Source of the DNA: Dentipellis sp. KUC8613
Taxonomy: Eukaryota > Basidiomycota > Agaricomycetes > Russulales > Hericiaceae
Assembly: GCA_002286715.1 (NCBI GenBank)
Contig: NSJX01000042.1
Location: forward strand, 62,001-126,000
Reading direction: 5' to 3'
DNA: 64,000 nucleotides
Under the pieces are notes generated by a model that had not been told where the DNA came from, searched no databases, and worked only from the letters and a program-made list of their open reading frames with translations. Both the position numbers and the translations under genes were made by a program. This document shows, piece by piece, positions 50,158 to 62,915 of the stretch. Each line of letters opens with the position of its first letter. The stretch's first letter is position 1.

Positions 50158-50685
50158 GGTGGTGTGAGGCTGGCTGGCTCGCGCTCGGAGGTCGAGGAGG
50201 GGGGGTCAATTCAGAGCAGGCGTGCTCGCAACGAGGCCGGCGTTTGCTTCTGCAGGATCACAAGGTCAGGGGGTGTGGTGGGCCCCGTCTGTCACGAAGC
50301 AAAACGTTTCCGAAGAGCCTGCGCGTGTGCAGTCGAGAGGAGATAGAGCTTGTTTTGACGCTACATGCTGCTGTGTAAGCGCCCGAACTGAGGTCAGCCG
50401 CGGTGAGTCTGTGGGGTAATTCCTATCAGATAAGATTAATTCCAACTTACCTCCCGCTCGGCGGCCCAATCGACTGCCCGCGATTGCTCACTCCTCGCCT
50501 CCAGGCCCATGAGCACAAGAATATTTTACAACCCACACTAACAATACTAATACCTAAATCACGGCTACAAAGCGAAACCAGCATCAGGACAGGAGAGAGA
50601 AACGGGGAGACACAGATAGCAGCAGTCAAACGAAAATATCCAACACCACGCAGGCAGATCCTATGTACACTCCTCCGCGCCGGGC
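50158..50685. other. permease 5' / Mis13 3' flank
   Basis: No gene seen; should contain the permease promoter. Confidence 0.45.
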
Positions 50686-52814
50686 TCACCGGCCGCTGCG
50701 CCTGGGCGTGCCCGGAGGCTTCCGCGGCGTCGGCGGCGGGACGACGCCCGCAGTCAGCCTGCGCTCCGCGACGAGCGGACCTCCGCCCTCCTGCGCCCGC
50801 TGCACCTCGCGCGCGGCGCGTTGTGCAGCCTCGCTGACCTGCCCTGGTGGGCGCGCCATGTCGATCCGCGAGAGCCCGCGGAACAGATCGATCGGATCTG
50901 CGACGGGCTGTGTGCTTGGGGGGAGATAGGACGAAAGCGAGCCAGAAGCACTCGCGGTGGCTACTGAGGGAGGGGGGCGTGCGTGTGTACGTGAGCGGAG
51001 AAGGAGGCTCAATTGGGCGAAGCGCTGGTCGAGGTCGATTTCCGCAACGGAGGTCGTTTGCGAAGAGGAATCCACCAATGAACTGAGGTGATCAAACTAC
51101 GATAGTCGCGTTAATGTGTGGACGATATCAGATAGCTCCAAAGACCGACCTTGTATGGCAGCTCCTCTATTCGCTTGTCCAGCGCGTCCTTCTCGCCCAA
51201 TCCTTCCGCCAATATCTCTCGTGCCAGACGCACATCGGCGCGGACATCGTCAGGCAGCTCGTTCTCACGTGGCTCGAAATTGTCCAAGTGATCGGCGCGC
51301 TGCTTGCCTTTCGCCTTCGCGGACGCACGCGTCTGCCGACTGCGCTCGATATCCGCGACGACCGCTGCCTGATGCGAGTTGTAAAACTCCGTGACCTCCC
51401 TCCACGCCTCTTCCTCCGCATGCGCCCTATCAAATGCGGATTAGCCGGCTAAGCAACCCGTTTGCGAAGCGCACCACGCACCGAGCAATGTCAGCGGTGA
51501 ACTTGATCTCACGCGCCCGGTTCTTGACATTCTGCTCGTTTTCCCGCATCCTCGGCGACTCCTGCCCCTCCCCGTCCGTCGGCGGCGTCCCCACGCTCGT
51601 GTCAATCTGCCTGTCCGCCAGCATCTTGATAGTATCGTCCATGAGGATCTTAAATACCGCTTTAGCAGCGGCTGACAGCGGCGGTGGATCCTTTCCGTTG
51701 GCTTTGGAATTACTCCGTTTCGGTGTCGCCGATGGGTCAGGCAACAGCTCCGCACTGCTACGCGACGCGCACCAGATCATAAGCTGGCGCGCCCGCAGAG
51801 ATTCATGGAGGTCCGCATCGATGTGTTTGAAGAAGCTGGTGTCGCCGACCGAGGAATGTGGTTGCGCTGCCCGGTGCCCGTCAGCCATCCCGCCCGGGCC
51901 CAGCGGCGCTCCAAGAGAATATGACTGCTCACTGATGATGCCGGTTGTCGCGAAGCTGGTGCTGGTGCGCTTCCCGCGCATGCTGAGCGAGCTGCGCCGC
52001 CGGTGTCCGCCTGCCGCGCCCGCCGCGCCGCTGCCGCTGCCGCTCGGCTGCGAGCTCTCTCCCCGCATCGCCTTATTCTTCTCGATCTGGGGGGTTTCGC
52101 GCGGCGCTAGTGGGAGCATGGTATCGGTGTACTGGGAAGACGAGGACGGTTTCGATCGGGAGGGCGGTTTCGAGGCGGAGGGAGGGGGGAGGTGGAAGCC
52201 GTTCGGGATGGACGTGTCAGACGAGGTGTGTGCGCGCGACTGGCGTCGCAGATCGTCTGCCTCGGTTTCCATCTGGCGCACGTCCTCGTCTACTTCTCGG
52301 TCCGGACGCGCTGTCGCGGGGACATCGCGGTCCTTTCCTTTGCGATGTGACGTGCCCGACGCCCCAGATGCGGAGGTCTTGAATTTCTTAGATGGCGGCT
52401 GACGTGGTAGGGGCTGGGAGTGTGGAAGGGGAGGTGGTGGCGTTCGGGAAGACGTGCGGTCGGGTGGTGGGAGCGGCTGACTTGTCGGCGGCGGCTTGGT
52501 GGCCTGGGATGAGGGCGGTCGCGATGACTGCGCGCGGACAATGACGAGCCCGCCACGCTGCTCCTCGCCGTCAAGCACTGGAAGGAAACACGCCGCGGTC
52601 AGCCAGAGCAGAACGCGAGATCACGGACAAGACGCGTACATTTCCGCTTGCTCGACGCGCCATTCTGCAAGCAAATGCGTGGGGTGTTATACTAGCAAAG
52701 ACGATCGGAAGAACAAAGGGGACGCACGTCTTTCTTCGTGCGTTTCGCCGCGTTGTTCAGCGGGTTGGTATCGTCCGTCGCCTTCCGCTTTGCGTTGGAT
52801 TGTGAGGGTATCAT
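50686..52814 (-). CDS. mis13: Mis13/Dsn1-type MIS12 kinetochore subunit
   Basis: Subunit of the four-protein MIS12 complex linking the inner centromere to the microtubule-binding NDC80 complex. Chosen start ATG 52814 (MIPSQSNAKRKATDDTNPLN); the frame stays open upstream without another clear start, so a longer N-terminus is possible. Stop TGA 50688-50686 after PGTPRRSGR. The N-terminal 250 residues are Ser/Pro-rich with Arg/Lys patches and RRRSSLSMRGKR, an Aurora-kinase-type phosphorylation context. The conserved Dsn1 core follows: TSFFKHIDADLHESLRARQL then MIWCASRSS; AAKAVFKILMDDTIKMLADR; WREVTEFYNSHQA; LAREILAEGLGEKDALDKRI then EELPYKV. The C-terminus has DPIDLFRGLSRIDMARPP. Four to six exons. 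Confidence 0.85.
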
Positions 52815-54173
52815 GGGGTGCTTCGCGTCGCGCGGGGGTATGTACACTTCTCCTGCAGTCTTGGTCCGAGTGGGCGCCGTCGTCGTGCGCGGTGGGCGGC
52901 GGGAGGGCGGGAACGGCGGCGGCGGCGTCGGCGATGATGACGGCTTGTGGTGAACCAGCGGCCAATCGGAGTTCCAAATACTTTTCTCACCCTCCCTCTT
53001 CAATCAACAACGACTTGCCTGCGCGTCCACGTCCTTCAACAATTGTTTTCTCTTCCTTCAGTGATGTCTCTAGGGAGCTGCGCGAGTCCTGTTCCAGCAA
53101 GTTTCCTCAAGTGTGTCAAGGGCCGTTTCTGTTCCCGCGATCTTCCTTTATAATACGTTATGCCGTTCGCTCAGCAAGCCAATCGCCAATTATATAGTGC
53201 TACGTACCAGTGAGTAAACATGCTATCATGAGTGTCTTCATTCTCTGGATAGAGAACGCCTGTCGATACAAGACTACGATAGGCGCTACGAATACTGCGA
53301 AGAACCGAGTGGAATTCTTTTGATTTTACGATTCGTACACTCGGCTTGTACGTCGTCGCGAAGTCCCCAGCCTCGTGTCGCGAAGAAGCTGAACGTATGA
53401 TATTCACTTCATCGAATTGAATCCTTCCTCGCTACGACAATATTCACTTATTCATGTGAGTCCTTCGTGATACCAAAAATGCGACCGCAGAGAATATCCT
53501 TGCAGACACGATTTGTCCGCCACGTTCTGCAAGGTAAAACAGGCGTGGTTCGCTCGGAGTATGCACACGGCCGCACCTAGGGATCCACTGGGGCCACCGA
53601 CGCGTTTCATGAGCGAGCACGTGCCCTTGCTCGGGGGGCATTCTTGATACTTATATTCGCCAATGACGGGGATGAGGTCAGAACTGGTCAAACAGCATCA
53701 GCCGCTCCCAGACGCTCCCCCTTGCGACAATTGCAGCCATCGCACGGAACGCGGGGAAAATCATTCCGGAACCCAAGCGTCAGTCGGCCTCCGACCCGCC
53801 AATCGTAGCGACGACAAATGCGCAAAGCAAAGTTTTCGACGGGCGAGACGCGTCGAAAACGTCGGGATGCGCTCGCAGCTGTGCCAATGCAATGTGCCGC
53901 CGCGGGCGAGATCCCGGCTGGGCCCGCGGCAAGGGCCGGCACGCGCTGACCTCATCGGCGCGGGGAAGCGCGCAATCACGTGGCCAGGGGCACGGGCGCG
54001 AAATCGGCCGTTCCCGATTGGCTGTTACCCCGGAGGGAACCGGCTGCGTTGGTTTTTTAACGACGCGGACTTTGGTCTGTTCATTCTCCAACTCTACCAC
54101 CACCTCGCCCTCGCGTCCGTTGTAAAATCCACTACTCCCTTTCCCCTAATTCACGACACTCTAGACTTATACA
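52815..54173. other. divergent region, Mis13 and cytochrome c
   Basis: About 1.36 kb without a supported gene. A plus-strand frame at 53663-54253 overlaps the cytochrome c start in another frame and has no domain, so I treat it as promoter sequence. Candidate sites are listed separately. Confidence 0.5.
53799..54021. promoter_or_regulatory. candidate CCAAT boxes and E-box before cytochrome c
   Basis: CCAAT at 53799-53803, CACGTG at 53977-53982 and an inverted CCAAT (ATTGG) at 54017-54021, the last 153 bases before the ATG. In fungi the HAP (NF-Y) complex binds CCAAT and drives respiratory genes, including cytochrome c. Use of these sites here is inferred. Confidence 0.4.
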
Positions 54174-54734
54174 ATGCCTTTTGCTCCTGGTCAGTCGCGT
54201 CGTATATCGCGTTCGTACCGGATGGCGTACTGACGGGATTGTGGTCCAGGTGACGCTGGCAAGGGTGCTGGTCTCTTCAAGACTCGCTGCGCACAATGCC
54301 ACACTCTCGGCGCTGGCGAGCCCCACAAGGTCGGCCCCAACCTCCACGGGTGAGTTCGATGTGTTGTGCACAAGATGGGCGGGCGGCTGACCATGACGTG
54401 GCGTTATACAGCATCTTCGGCCGCAAGTCTGGTCAGGCTGATGGCTACTCCTACACCGCCGCCAACATCAACAAGGGCGTTACATGGGAGGAGCAGACCC
54501 TCTTCGAGTACCTCGAGAACCCCAAAAAGGTGCGTCGCGAATGGCGTGTTCATGTATCGTACGTTGGCTGACAGTCGCTGGAATGTAGTACATCCCTGGT
54601 ACGAAGATGGCGTTCGCTGGTCTCAAGAAGGACAAGGACCGCAACGACCTTGTCACTTACCTCAAGGAGGCTGTGAGTACCACGTATCATGCCGCTGCTT
54701 TTGATACTAAGGCGTCACCTCACAGACCGCATAA
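54174..54734 (+). CDS. CYC1: cytochrome c
   Basis: Mitochondrial intermembrane-space haem protein carrying electrons from complex III to complex IV. Five exons join without ambiguity: 54174-54189, 54250-54349, 54412-54529, 54589-54672 and 54726-54734, giving 108 residues. Start ATG 54174 ([15 protein letters not shown]); the last exon encodes only Thr-Ala and the stop TAA. The haem attachment site CAQCH is in exon 2 ([20 protein letters not shown]), with the axial His in [19 protein letters not shown] spans exons 2-3. The axial Met is in [14 protein letters not shown] in exon 4. Length and all key residues are normal. Divergent from mis13; promoter carries CCAAT and CACGTG motifs. Confidence 0.97.
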
Positions 54735-55177
54735 AAGCGCCCACCGCGCTCGGTGCTTAGACTTTCATGATCTCTCGCTATCTGGTCCCCCATTTTATTA
54801 TACCTCATTAGGCCCTAGTATTCGTAGACAGCATCTCTATCTATCTGGTCCCCCCGCGTTCCACCACCACTCCGCATCGTACCGTTCATTACCACGGACG
54901 AATATAATGGATCACTAGTATGGATCACCTCTACCCACATGCTTGTGAAGCAATGATGTTTGGTCTCGAGGAAACTCTGCTGGTGACTAGAGCGATACAT
55001 TCAATAACTGAAAGACTACGCAATACAAGATATCACTGCAAATGCTCGTACATTTTTGCTCCAGGTCAGTACTAGTATAACCAGCTGATATACATACAAA
55101 GGCTTTGCTGCTATATCCAATCCATCCATGAAACCACGCTCACATCTCACAGCAGAAGGCAGCCAGACAGCTCAGAC
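54735..55177. other. convergent intergenic, no gene seen
   Basis: 3' flanks of cytochrome c and the epimerase. TATCTGGTCCCCC occurs twice near 54779 and 54840, a short direct repeat. Confidence 0.5.
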
Positions 55178-57006
55178 TCAGAGGCCCTGCGGACTCTTAT
55201 ACAGCACGTCGACGCGCACAAAGTTGTTGTACACCTCGTCCGAGTGGAGCAGCGTGTCGTCACCGCTCGGGTTCAGCGAAGGGTACAGGAATGACGCGTG
55301 TGGCTGCAGATGCAGGAACGCGATAAGGCTCAGCCAGAAGCGGGAGCTCAGGACTCAGGAGGGAGACGCACCTCGTGGAACTCGAGGAACACGGCGCTGC
55401 CCGGGCCGTAGCCCTCGCCCGGCCCTGCGTTCCCGCTCCCGCCGTGGATCTTCTTCCGCGCGCCGTCGCCTGTCGCGAGGTTGTTCGAGTAGAATTGCAC
55501 GCCCGACTCTGCAGTGCGAGGCCGTCGCCAAGAGTCAGAGTCAGAGAGAGAGTCAGAGAGGGAAAGGCGGATCATGGATCACAGTCAGCGGCTGCGCGGG
55601 GCTGCGGGGAGAGGGTGCGCACGGTTGCTGTTGAACACGAGCCGCAGGCCGCTCTTCTGCGACGCGAGCTCGACGATGCCCTCCTGCGGCCGTGCGCCGA
55701 GCACGTCCTTCACGAAGTCCGCCTCGGGCGTGAACGCGGCCGTCGGAATATGATGCGCGGCGGTCGGGGGCTGCTCGCGCTTCTCGAAGACGTAGAAGTG
55801 GTCTACAGGGCATCAGCGGGGGAGTATGGAGGGCGAGGAGCGCGCGCGGGACCAACCGTAGCCGTCGCCTAACGTACTGATCCCGCCCTCGGGGAACCGG
55901 TCGCCGATGAGCTTCTTGTGGTGCTCGTGCGCGGTGCCTTTGACGGGGCTCAGTGCGCCCGTGGGCAGCCCCGCGTCGTCGATGTCTACGGTGTCGGAGG
56001 CCTGCGTCGTGCAGTTATGTGTCAAGTGGGAACCTTTACGACGCGGAGGCGCGGGAGAAAAGTAGTTACCTTGATGGTGAGCTCGTGGCCCTTCACGGAC
56101 AGGTCGGTGTCGCCCTTGAGCGACGCCTCGAGGTTGAAGCCCCAGTGCTGCGGCACCATTACAGTCACTCGGATGCCCACTCACCATTCCGTGCGCACAC
56201 GTACCTGCGTCAGGTTGATCGGCGTCACGGTCTTCGCGCCCGCGTCGAGCAGCTTCGCGCGGTAGAGGAGCACGACGCTGCCAAGGTGGAACTCGCCCGC
56301 GCGCGCGCTCGGCGCCTGCGGCGGTAGCAGGCCGACGACGACCTCGAGCAGCAGCGTGCCGGGGTAGCCCTGGTCCCCGTCCGGCGACACATGGCGGAAG
56401 AGCGCCGACGCGCCCTGCGGGAGCGTCGTCTGGAACGTCGCGAGCTCTGCCGGCGTGAAGAGGGAGCCGGGCGGCGAGGCGGCGCTGAGCGAGGAGATGG
56501 GTGAGGACGCGGCGGTGCCGGCGACTGCGTCGAGCGGGAAGACGTCCCAGGTCGCTGCGTCGTACCCCGCGGGCCCGCCGTGCAGCGACACGGTCGGCGT
56601 CGCGCTCGAGTTGGCCTGCGGCGTCACCTGCGCGGTCGCGCCGTTGCTCGACACGGTGTGCGTGCCGACCGGGACGCGGTTCGTGTACCGCCCGATGAGC
56701 GTGTTGGTGTATTTCTGGGCAAGGTGGCCTTTCGGGTCCTCCGGGCCGACGAGCAGGTCGTGTGTCTGAACACCGTGTCACTATTAGTTAGGAGGCGGCG
56801 CGAATGGATGTGGTGGGGGCGTACGCGGCCATCGGTCTGCACGAAGAGACGGTGTAGTGTGACTCCGTGCGGGAGGACCTGCGGTGAAGCGGGGTTTATT
56901 AGAATTGTGGCGCGGATCGCGATCGGCGGCGACGCACCTCGAGGGCCAGCGACGGCGTCAGCGACGGGAGGGCTAGGAGAATAGGGGAAAACGCAGCGTC
57001 GGACAT
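55178..57006 (-). CDS. aldose 1-epimerase (galactose mutarotase) like
   Basis: Predicted mutarotase interconverting alpha and beta anomers of aldoses before sugar catabolism; cytosolic unless the first residues act as a leader. Start ATG 57006 (MSDAAFSPILLALPS), stop TGA 55180-55178 after YKSPQGL. Family sequence: HDLLVGPEDPKGHLAQKYTN followed by IGRYTNRVP; VSLHGGPAGYDAATWDV; ALFRHVSPDGDQGYPGTL; HWGFNLEASLKG with GHELTIK; VDIDDAGLPTGALSPVKGT; LASQKSGLRLVFNSNR; and ESGVQFYSNNLA near the end. The HxG-P-x-G-F/Y-D type and DGDQGYPG motifs are typical. About eight exons. It has insertions relative to bacterial GalM (a Ser/Ala-rich loop after LDAVAGTAASSPISS), seen in other fungal members. The substrate sugar cannot be told from sequence. 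Confidence 0.85.
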
Positions 57007-58104
57007 GGCGGTGCGCAGGTGGTAGGAGGACGATATGCGCGAGGTGCGGGTGCGGGTGCGGGCACGGATGCGCGGCAAAGAAAAGGACTGGCGGCGGAGG
57101 TGGTGGAACATCTGCTGGGGTTATCAGCTGATTGGATTCAATCGATGGCCGGAATTGCGTACCCAGCGTCTTATCTTGGGCTTGGGTGCGTTTCCTCCCC
57201 CTTGTCCCCCCGGATCCGATGTTTATCCCCTTATCAGCCGGTGGGGCAAGAGCGCAGACAAGCCGCTTGCCATCCAGGTATCGTCGGATGACTGGTGGCG
57301 GAATACTTAGAAAATGCGATATGGTGTGGTAAGGAGCTTTATGAGATCATTGAGGATTTCTGTTATGGAAAACAAGCTTGAAATCGCTGCGCCAGGTGGA
57401 GCGACGCAGCAGGGCTTTCAGGGCTTCGCATTGAATACGCTGTTGTCTTAGGCAATGTATTATAGAAGTGAGTAGGTTGTAGTCGCCTTTCGATGGCCTG
57501 AAATACTCACCAAGATGCGCAATATGTGCGAATGTACAAACTTGTTTTTCGTTGTATGACGCAGGTTGCGAGCTCCGGACCGGCCGGCTCATCGTCCAAG
57601 CTCCGTTGATAAGTGACGGGAACATATCAAGTCTGACTTACCTCCGGTTTATTTGTTTATCTGTACCTTATCGCATACATGACGTCAACAAGCGAAAATA
57701 CTGCCTAGCGCCCAATTCCCGGCCCAGCTACGCGATATCAGAAACGCACAATTATCTCCTGGTGGAAGACTATCGTTGCAGGACGCCCACAATAAAATGC
57801 TCGTCTTCACCATATACCTCACAATTTTTTTCTGTATCATCTTGAATGAACGAACCGTATATAAGGTTAGGAACGTAACACGTGACGAGAGAGAAGCGCG
57901 TCATATGGCCGATTCGCGTTCCTCACCGCTTTATTTCCATCTCCAGCACCAGTCGCCGTGGCTTCCTCGCTGCGTGCTCATCGACTCGCTCATCTCTCGG
58001 AACGCACAGTACATGTGTTGAAACGCCCGACGCTCAACAACGCTCGACTTACCGCCGCATTCCGGGACATACGCCTCAGACGCGTACAGATTGAAACCGT
58101 GACC
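57007..58104. other. divergent region, epimerase and RNase H1
   Basis: No supported gene. A minus-strand ATG frame of 92 codons (57347-57625) has no recognisable features. ACGCGT occurs at 58079-58084, 20 bases before the RNase H1 ATG, probably within the leader. Confidence 0.45.
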
Positions 58105-59317
58105 ATGGCGAAGGCAAAGGGTGGGTTCTACGCTGTCAAGAAGGGCAGAGTGCCCGGGATATATGGTACTTGGTGATCGCGCATCGCGGACAGTATCAGG
58201 ATGTTCTTTCTGACGCGTTCGTCGGGATCTAGGGACGAATGCACCGAGCAGGTGAAAGGATTCCCTGGCGCGGCGTACAAGAAGTTCGGAAACTTGGCAG
58301 ATGCGGAGGCATGGGTTGCTGGCGTCGCAACCGCAAGCTCCGTCAAGATCAGCTCGTCTGCTACGGAGAGTGTTGAGGTACAGCCCACTGGCAGTGCGCC
58401 GGTGAAGGATGGAGAGTGGGAGGAGGTCTACACGGACGGTGCGTGCCCGGGTAACGGCCAACCGGGTTCAGTTGCAGGTGTTGGGGTGTGGTGGGGGAAG
58501 AACGATTCACGGTGAATCTATTGCAAGACTATCATGAGGATCAAACTGACATGATGCTTGCTAGGAATATATCTGAGCGCTGTCCTGGTGTACCGACAAA
58601 TAATAGGGCAGAGCTTATCGTGCGTCGTCTCTCCGCTGAGAGATTCAGTCGGGTCTTACGTTTTTTTGTTATATCCAGGCCATCATACGCGTCTTCGAGA
58701 CGACCAAAGTTTCACGAAAACCACTGCTGATAAAAACGGACTCCGCATACTCGATCAATTGTCTCCACCCATCTATTTCTTCTGCTGCGGCGGTCTGATC
58801 ATGTCATTATAGGCTTCGAAAAATGGCTTCCGGGTTGGATACGAAAGGGTTTTCGCACATCAAAAGGCGAAGAAATCAAGAATCTCGGCCTCATCCAGTA
58901 TCTCGCTGCGCTGCTCAAGGAGCGGGGCATGGGAGGACAGAAAATAAAGCTGCAACACGTGCGCGGGCACTCAGGCATACCTGGAAATGATGGCGCAGAC
59001 GAACTCGCGGTGGCAGGGAGCACCCTTCCAGAACTGCCGGACAGGGACTGGGAGGCGCTGCGTTTGGCAGTGGAGGAGAGGATGTTGAATATGGATATGA
59101 AGGACGCGAAGAAGGTCGAAGTGACGGTGGAGGAGAATAAGGTGATGATCGTCGAAGAGGAGGAAGTGGACCCTTCGGTGAGTGCCATTTTCATCGGAGG
59201 CTATCGTGCCCGCTTGGCTACTTGCTCATAAGTCTTGCATAGATCTTTGAGGATATGATCTTAGATGACGACGCGCTAGCGGAGATGGGTCGAACCGGTG
59301 ACTTTGACAAATATTAA
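58105..59317 (+). CDS. RNH1: ribonuclease H1
   Basis: Endonuclease that cuts RNA in RNA-DNA hybrids (R-loops, primers), nuclear and possibly mitochondrial. Start ATG 58105 (MAKAKGGFYAVKKGRVPGIY); exon 1 ends in a split Trp codon (TG|G) that joins DECTEQVKGFPGAAYKKFGN, completing the N-terminal hybrid-binding domain. The catalytic domain starts EEVYTDGACPGNGQPGSVAG (first Asp), then NNRAELI (Glu), PLLIKTDSAYSIN (second Asp), GFRTSKGEEIKNLGLIQYLA, and LQHVRGHSGIPGNDGADELA (third Asp), so all four metal-binding acids are kept. A charged C-terminal extension (VEVTVEENKVMIVEEEE) ends GDFDKY at TAA 59315-59317. About six exons. The donor GTCTCC after YSIN is weak but the join keeps the family sequence. 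Confidence 0.92.
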
Positions 59318-59977
59318 CCCATTCTTCTGCATCCCATATTACAGACGTGCATAAACCGCGCGGCGGGCCGCGATGTTGGATAATTGCGTTGGTCAGTCGA
59401 AATGTACGATAACGTTGGAGCCTGGCTACTACATGTCAGGTTTTCTCGTGACTTCTGCGTCGGTAAGGAGGCAGGTCAACACAATGTTATGTGATGATCC
59501 TGGACAAAATCCGGGACAAGAAACCTCATGAAAGGACCTCGTCACACTAGATTGACGGTTACTTGAATTGGGCCGTTGAGGGCGTTCTGCCAGTTATTGC
59601 ATCGTTCTCCGTTCTTCGATAATGTTTGATATACGTAGATTAGTAACTAGCACATACTGTGAAAGGGAAATGAAATTCCCGTCATGGATGACCGGACTTC
59701 GCTTAATCTCAGAAGTACCCACAACCCCAAATTTTCGAGCTTCTGCAAGGCTAAGCAATAACTTCTTAGTAAACTTGAATGTTCTTGCCCGATGGTAGGA
59801 GTGACGCGTGATGCGTGACGCTGTAACGTAGCGTAGTCACGGACGCGCTTGTGGCTGTTTCGATCGCGTCACTTTATTGTCCTCACCTTTCACCTTTTCG
59901 TGGTTATACTGAACCCACACACAGAATACCCTTCAGCAAGAACACAGGATATACCACAACCCACATTATACCTTATC
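59318..59977. promoter_or_regulatory. ORC1 upstream region with one MCB hexamer
   Basis: No gene is seen. ACGCGT at 59804-59809 lies 169 bases before the ORC1 ATG, followed by GATGCGTGACGC, a near repeat. A single hexamer is weak evidence because ACGCGT occurs elsewhere in the window at about chance frequency. Confidence 0.35.
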
Positions 59978-62915
59978 ATGGCGTCGGAAACGCTAGTTCA
60001 AACTCCCACTCGCCGCTCGAAGCGATTTCAGCCAAACGTCTTCGCCAGCACGTCCGCGCTCGATTCACACGTCGCAGGCGTCGATGTCTGGAGATCCAAA
60101 CCGCTGCACAGAAGACCCACGGAGCCGCAAGATGCATTTGATACCGAGGAAGATCCAGACGAGGAGTATTCGGAGACGCGATTCTACGATGCGTTCGCGC
60201 GACGCAAGGGTTCAGGTCGCCGCGGCTCAACGAAGATGAAAGTGCCGGAGGAAGAAGAGGAGGTGTATAAAGTAGGCGACACTGTTCTTGTCGCCACAAA
60301 CCCGAAGCGCCCCAGCGTAGGCGTTATAGTAGCGTTGTGGGAGGTGAAGAATGTGGATGGGGAGGATCGGAGGAAGGAAGCCAGTTTCAGGGTGCGGATC
60401 CACTGGTTTCTGCGGCCTGCGGAATTGGCGAAGACAAGAGCGGAGCGGAAGTTCTTCGAGGTGAGTGCGCTAGATATTATCATCCTTACGTGCGTTTATT
60501 CAAGTTGCATTTGAATTCTAGAACGAAGTATACTACTCGATCGACTCAACTGCAGTCGTCCCGACATCGTCTATCATCTCCCACTGCGTCGTCAGTGGCA
60601 CACCACCTGCTGATCTCCCTGCTGGCTCTCCCCCCAAGCGCCGACGGACCGATGTGGGGCGGACCGACGACAAGAAGACCACAGAGTCCTTCTATTGTGC
60701 TCTGGCGATCAATGCTATGCGGGGCTTGTTCTATGACCTGAACTGGGCTCGACATAGCTCTCAGGCGGCGGGAATGTCCCCTGAGGCGGGAGGCGTCGTC
60801 GAGTGGGGTACGGGCCGCGCATGGGAAGTCCTCGTGGAGAATCTGGCAAAGCCACAACCACGGGTCAGTCGGAAGGCCGCGCTGAAGCGAGTGGTGGAAG
60901 AGGCGGAAGGCGAGGAGGACGACGGGAGCGAAGACGAGTACAAGGAGCCCATAGAGCGTGCACAATCCGAAGATGTGTCAGAAGACGAACGGCCGGCACG
61001 ACGTAGGGGGCGGAGGAGGTTCGAAGACGACGATGAGGAAGACGATGTCGTGCCCGAGATTCCCAAGACCCCTTCCAAAAAACGGAAGCGCATCACCAGC
61101 ACAACCCCCACAACCCCCAGGACTCCTAGGACTCCCAGACGAACTGGGACGACGACCCCGCGAACGACACCCCGAAAACGCGGCGCCGCGCTCGCGGAGC
61201 CGACTCCGCATTCTAAACAAGCCTTGAGGGCCCGAGCGCGGAAGATGCGTGCCCCCGTGGTCCGCCCGCCCCCGCCAGAGCTTGTGGGAAGAATCGATAA
61301 ACTGCCCAAAGATCCGTGGCTACGCGCGATGCATATCCTGCACGTTGCGGCGAGGCCGGAGGCTTTGCCATGCCGTGATGAGGAGTACCAGCGCGTGATG
61401 CGTGCCGTGGAGGAACTGCTCGAAGAGGGGAGCGGTGGATGTGTCTGTGAGTCCCCCGCTTGGATCCACCACACGGTCGACAGGGTCTAACTTTCCATTC
61501 GTGGGCTCTCAGATATCTCTGGCGTCCCTGGGACGGGAAAGACCGCTACCGTACATGCTGTGGTCAGAGAGTTAAAGCGGATGGCTGAGCAGAATGTATG
61601 TTCTATTCCCATTCTTGCATCCCGGTGATGCTTATACTAGCGGGTGCTCGTATAGGAAACCAATCCCTTCACGTATGTGGAAATAAATGGGCTCAGGTTA
61701 CCAGAACCTTCTGCAGCATACGGACTGCTGTGGGAGGCAGTTTCAGGCCACGACGCTTCTGAAGAAGGCCACCTGAAAATCAGTGCTAAAGAATCACTCA
61801 AGAATCTGACCCGGCACTTCGGTGGTGGAAAGCGGATGGGGCCGGGGGGACACGCATGGTATGTCAGACTTCTATCTCGTCTGTGTGGGATCTGCTCAGC
61901 TGTGCTGCGGGTCATTTCAGTGTGGTATTGATGGACGAGCTCGATCAACTGATGACGTCCAAACAAGACGTCGTGTACAACTTTTTCAATTGGCCGACAC
62001 TTGTCAATTCGAAGCTAGTCGTACTGGCGGTTGCTAACACCATGGATCTACCCGAGCGGGTGATGAGCGGCCGTGTCCGAAGTAGGCTTGGTGAGTTCTG
62101 TGCAGATGGACCGCTCGTTGTGGACTGTCTGTGTTCACACGTACCCAGGCATGATCAGGATCAATTTTCAGCCATATACGACACCGCAGCTCGAGATGAT
62201 TGTTCGCTCACGCCTCGAGGCGATGAAAGAAGGGCTCGAGGGTGACCTCCAGGACGTCATCTCTCCCGATGGAATCAAGTTTGCGGCGATGAAGGTATCG
62301 AGCATCAGCGGAGATGCACGGCGGGTGTTGGACATCTGCAGGTCTTGACAGTCTCGCTTTGTTTCAGAGTGACAGCGGATGTTAACTCTTTGCTCAGGCG
62401 AACAGTGGAGCTTGTGCAGCCGATGAAGCGGACCGCGCGCACAGAAGATGTGCGGGACGTCATTAAGGTCATGCAAAACAGCCCGACAGCGGCGTATCTG
62501 CGGGATCTGAGCTTCCACGAACGGCTCCTGCTCGCCGCGCTTCTAAAATGCATGAAGCGAGAGGGCATCGAGGAGATCAAATGGGCGGATGTGAGTGTAG
62601 CTCGTCGTTGCTCTTCATTTCCGGTCGAGTCTCACGCGCCGACGTCGCCATTAGGTACAACACCAACACTATCTGTATCTGGGAGTCCTCGCGGGTGATG
62701 GGGACTCCACACGGAATCCCACCGTTGGGGAGCTCGCCTATGTTCTAGACTCGCTCCTCGCCTCAAGGGCCATCCTAATGGAGGATGGAGCGATCGCGTC
62801 GAGGAAGCCGGACGGAGAGCGGCGCGTTCTCCTCAATCTGGAACAAGGCGAGGTCGAGCGTGTGCTCGGAGAAGTCGGGGGGCAGGCGTGGAAGAATGCG
62901 CTGAGTGTATCATGA
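59978..62915 (+). CDS. ORC1: origin recognition complex subunit 1
   Basis: Largest ORC subunit, an AAA+ ATPase that marks replication origins and helps load MCM helicase. Start ATG 59978 ([20 protein letters not shown]), stop TGA 62913-62915 after KNALSVS; about 830-850 residues. Domains in order: a BAH domain from [20 protein letters not shown] through [34 protein letters not shown] and [20 protein letters not shown]; an acidic then Thr/Pro/Arg-rich disordered linker; AAA+ with Walker [28 protein letters not shown], Walker [12 protein letters not shown], sensor [14 protein letters not shown] and SGRVRSRLG; lid [19 protein letters not shown]; and a winged helix reading, in the last exon, [20 protein letters not shown]. 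Eight or nine exons. All ATPase motifs are intact. Divergence of the linker is normal for fungi. Follows RNase H1 in the same direction. Confidence 0.95.

Noticed and set aside
53663..54253. 196-codon plus-strand frame upstream of cytochrome c
   Set aside because: It overlaps the firm cytochrome c start in another frame, has no domain, and includes CCAAT and CACGTG promoter motifs.
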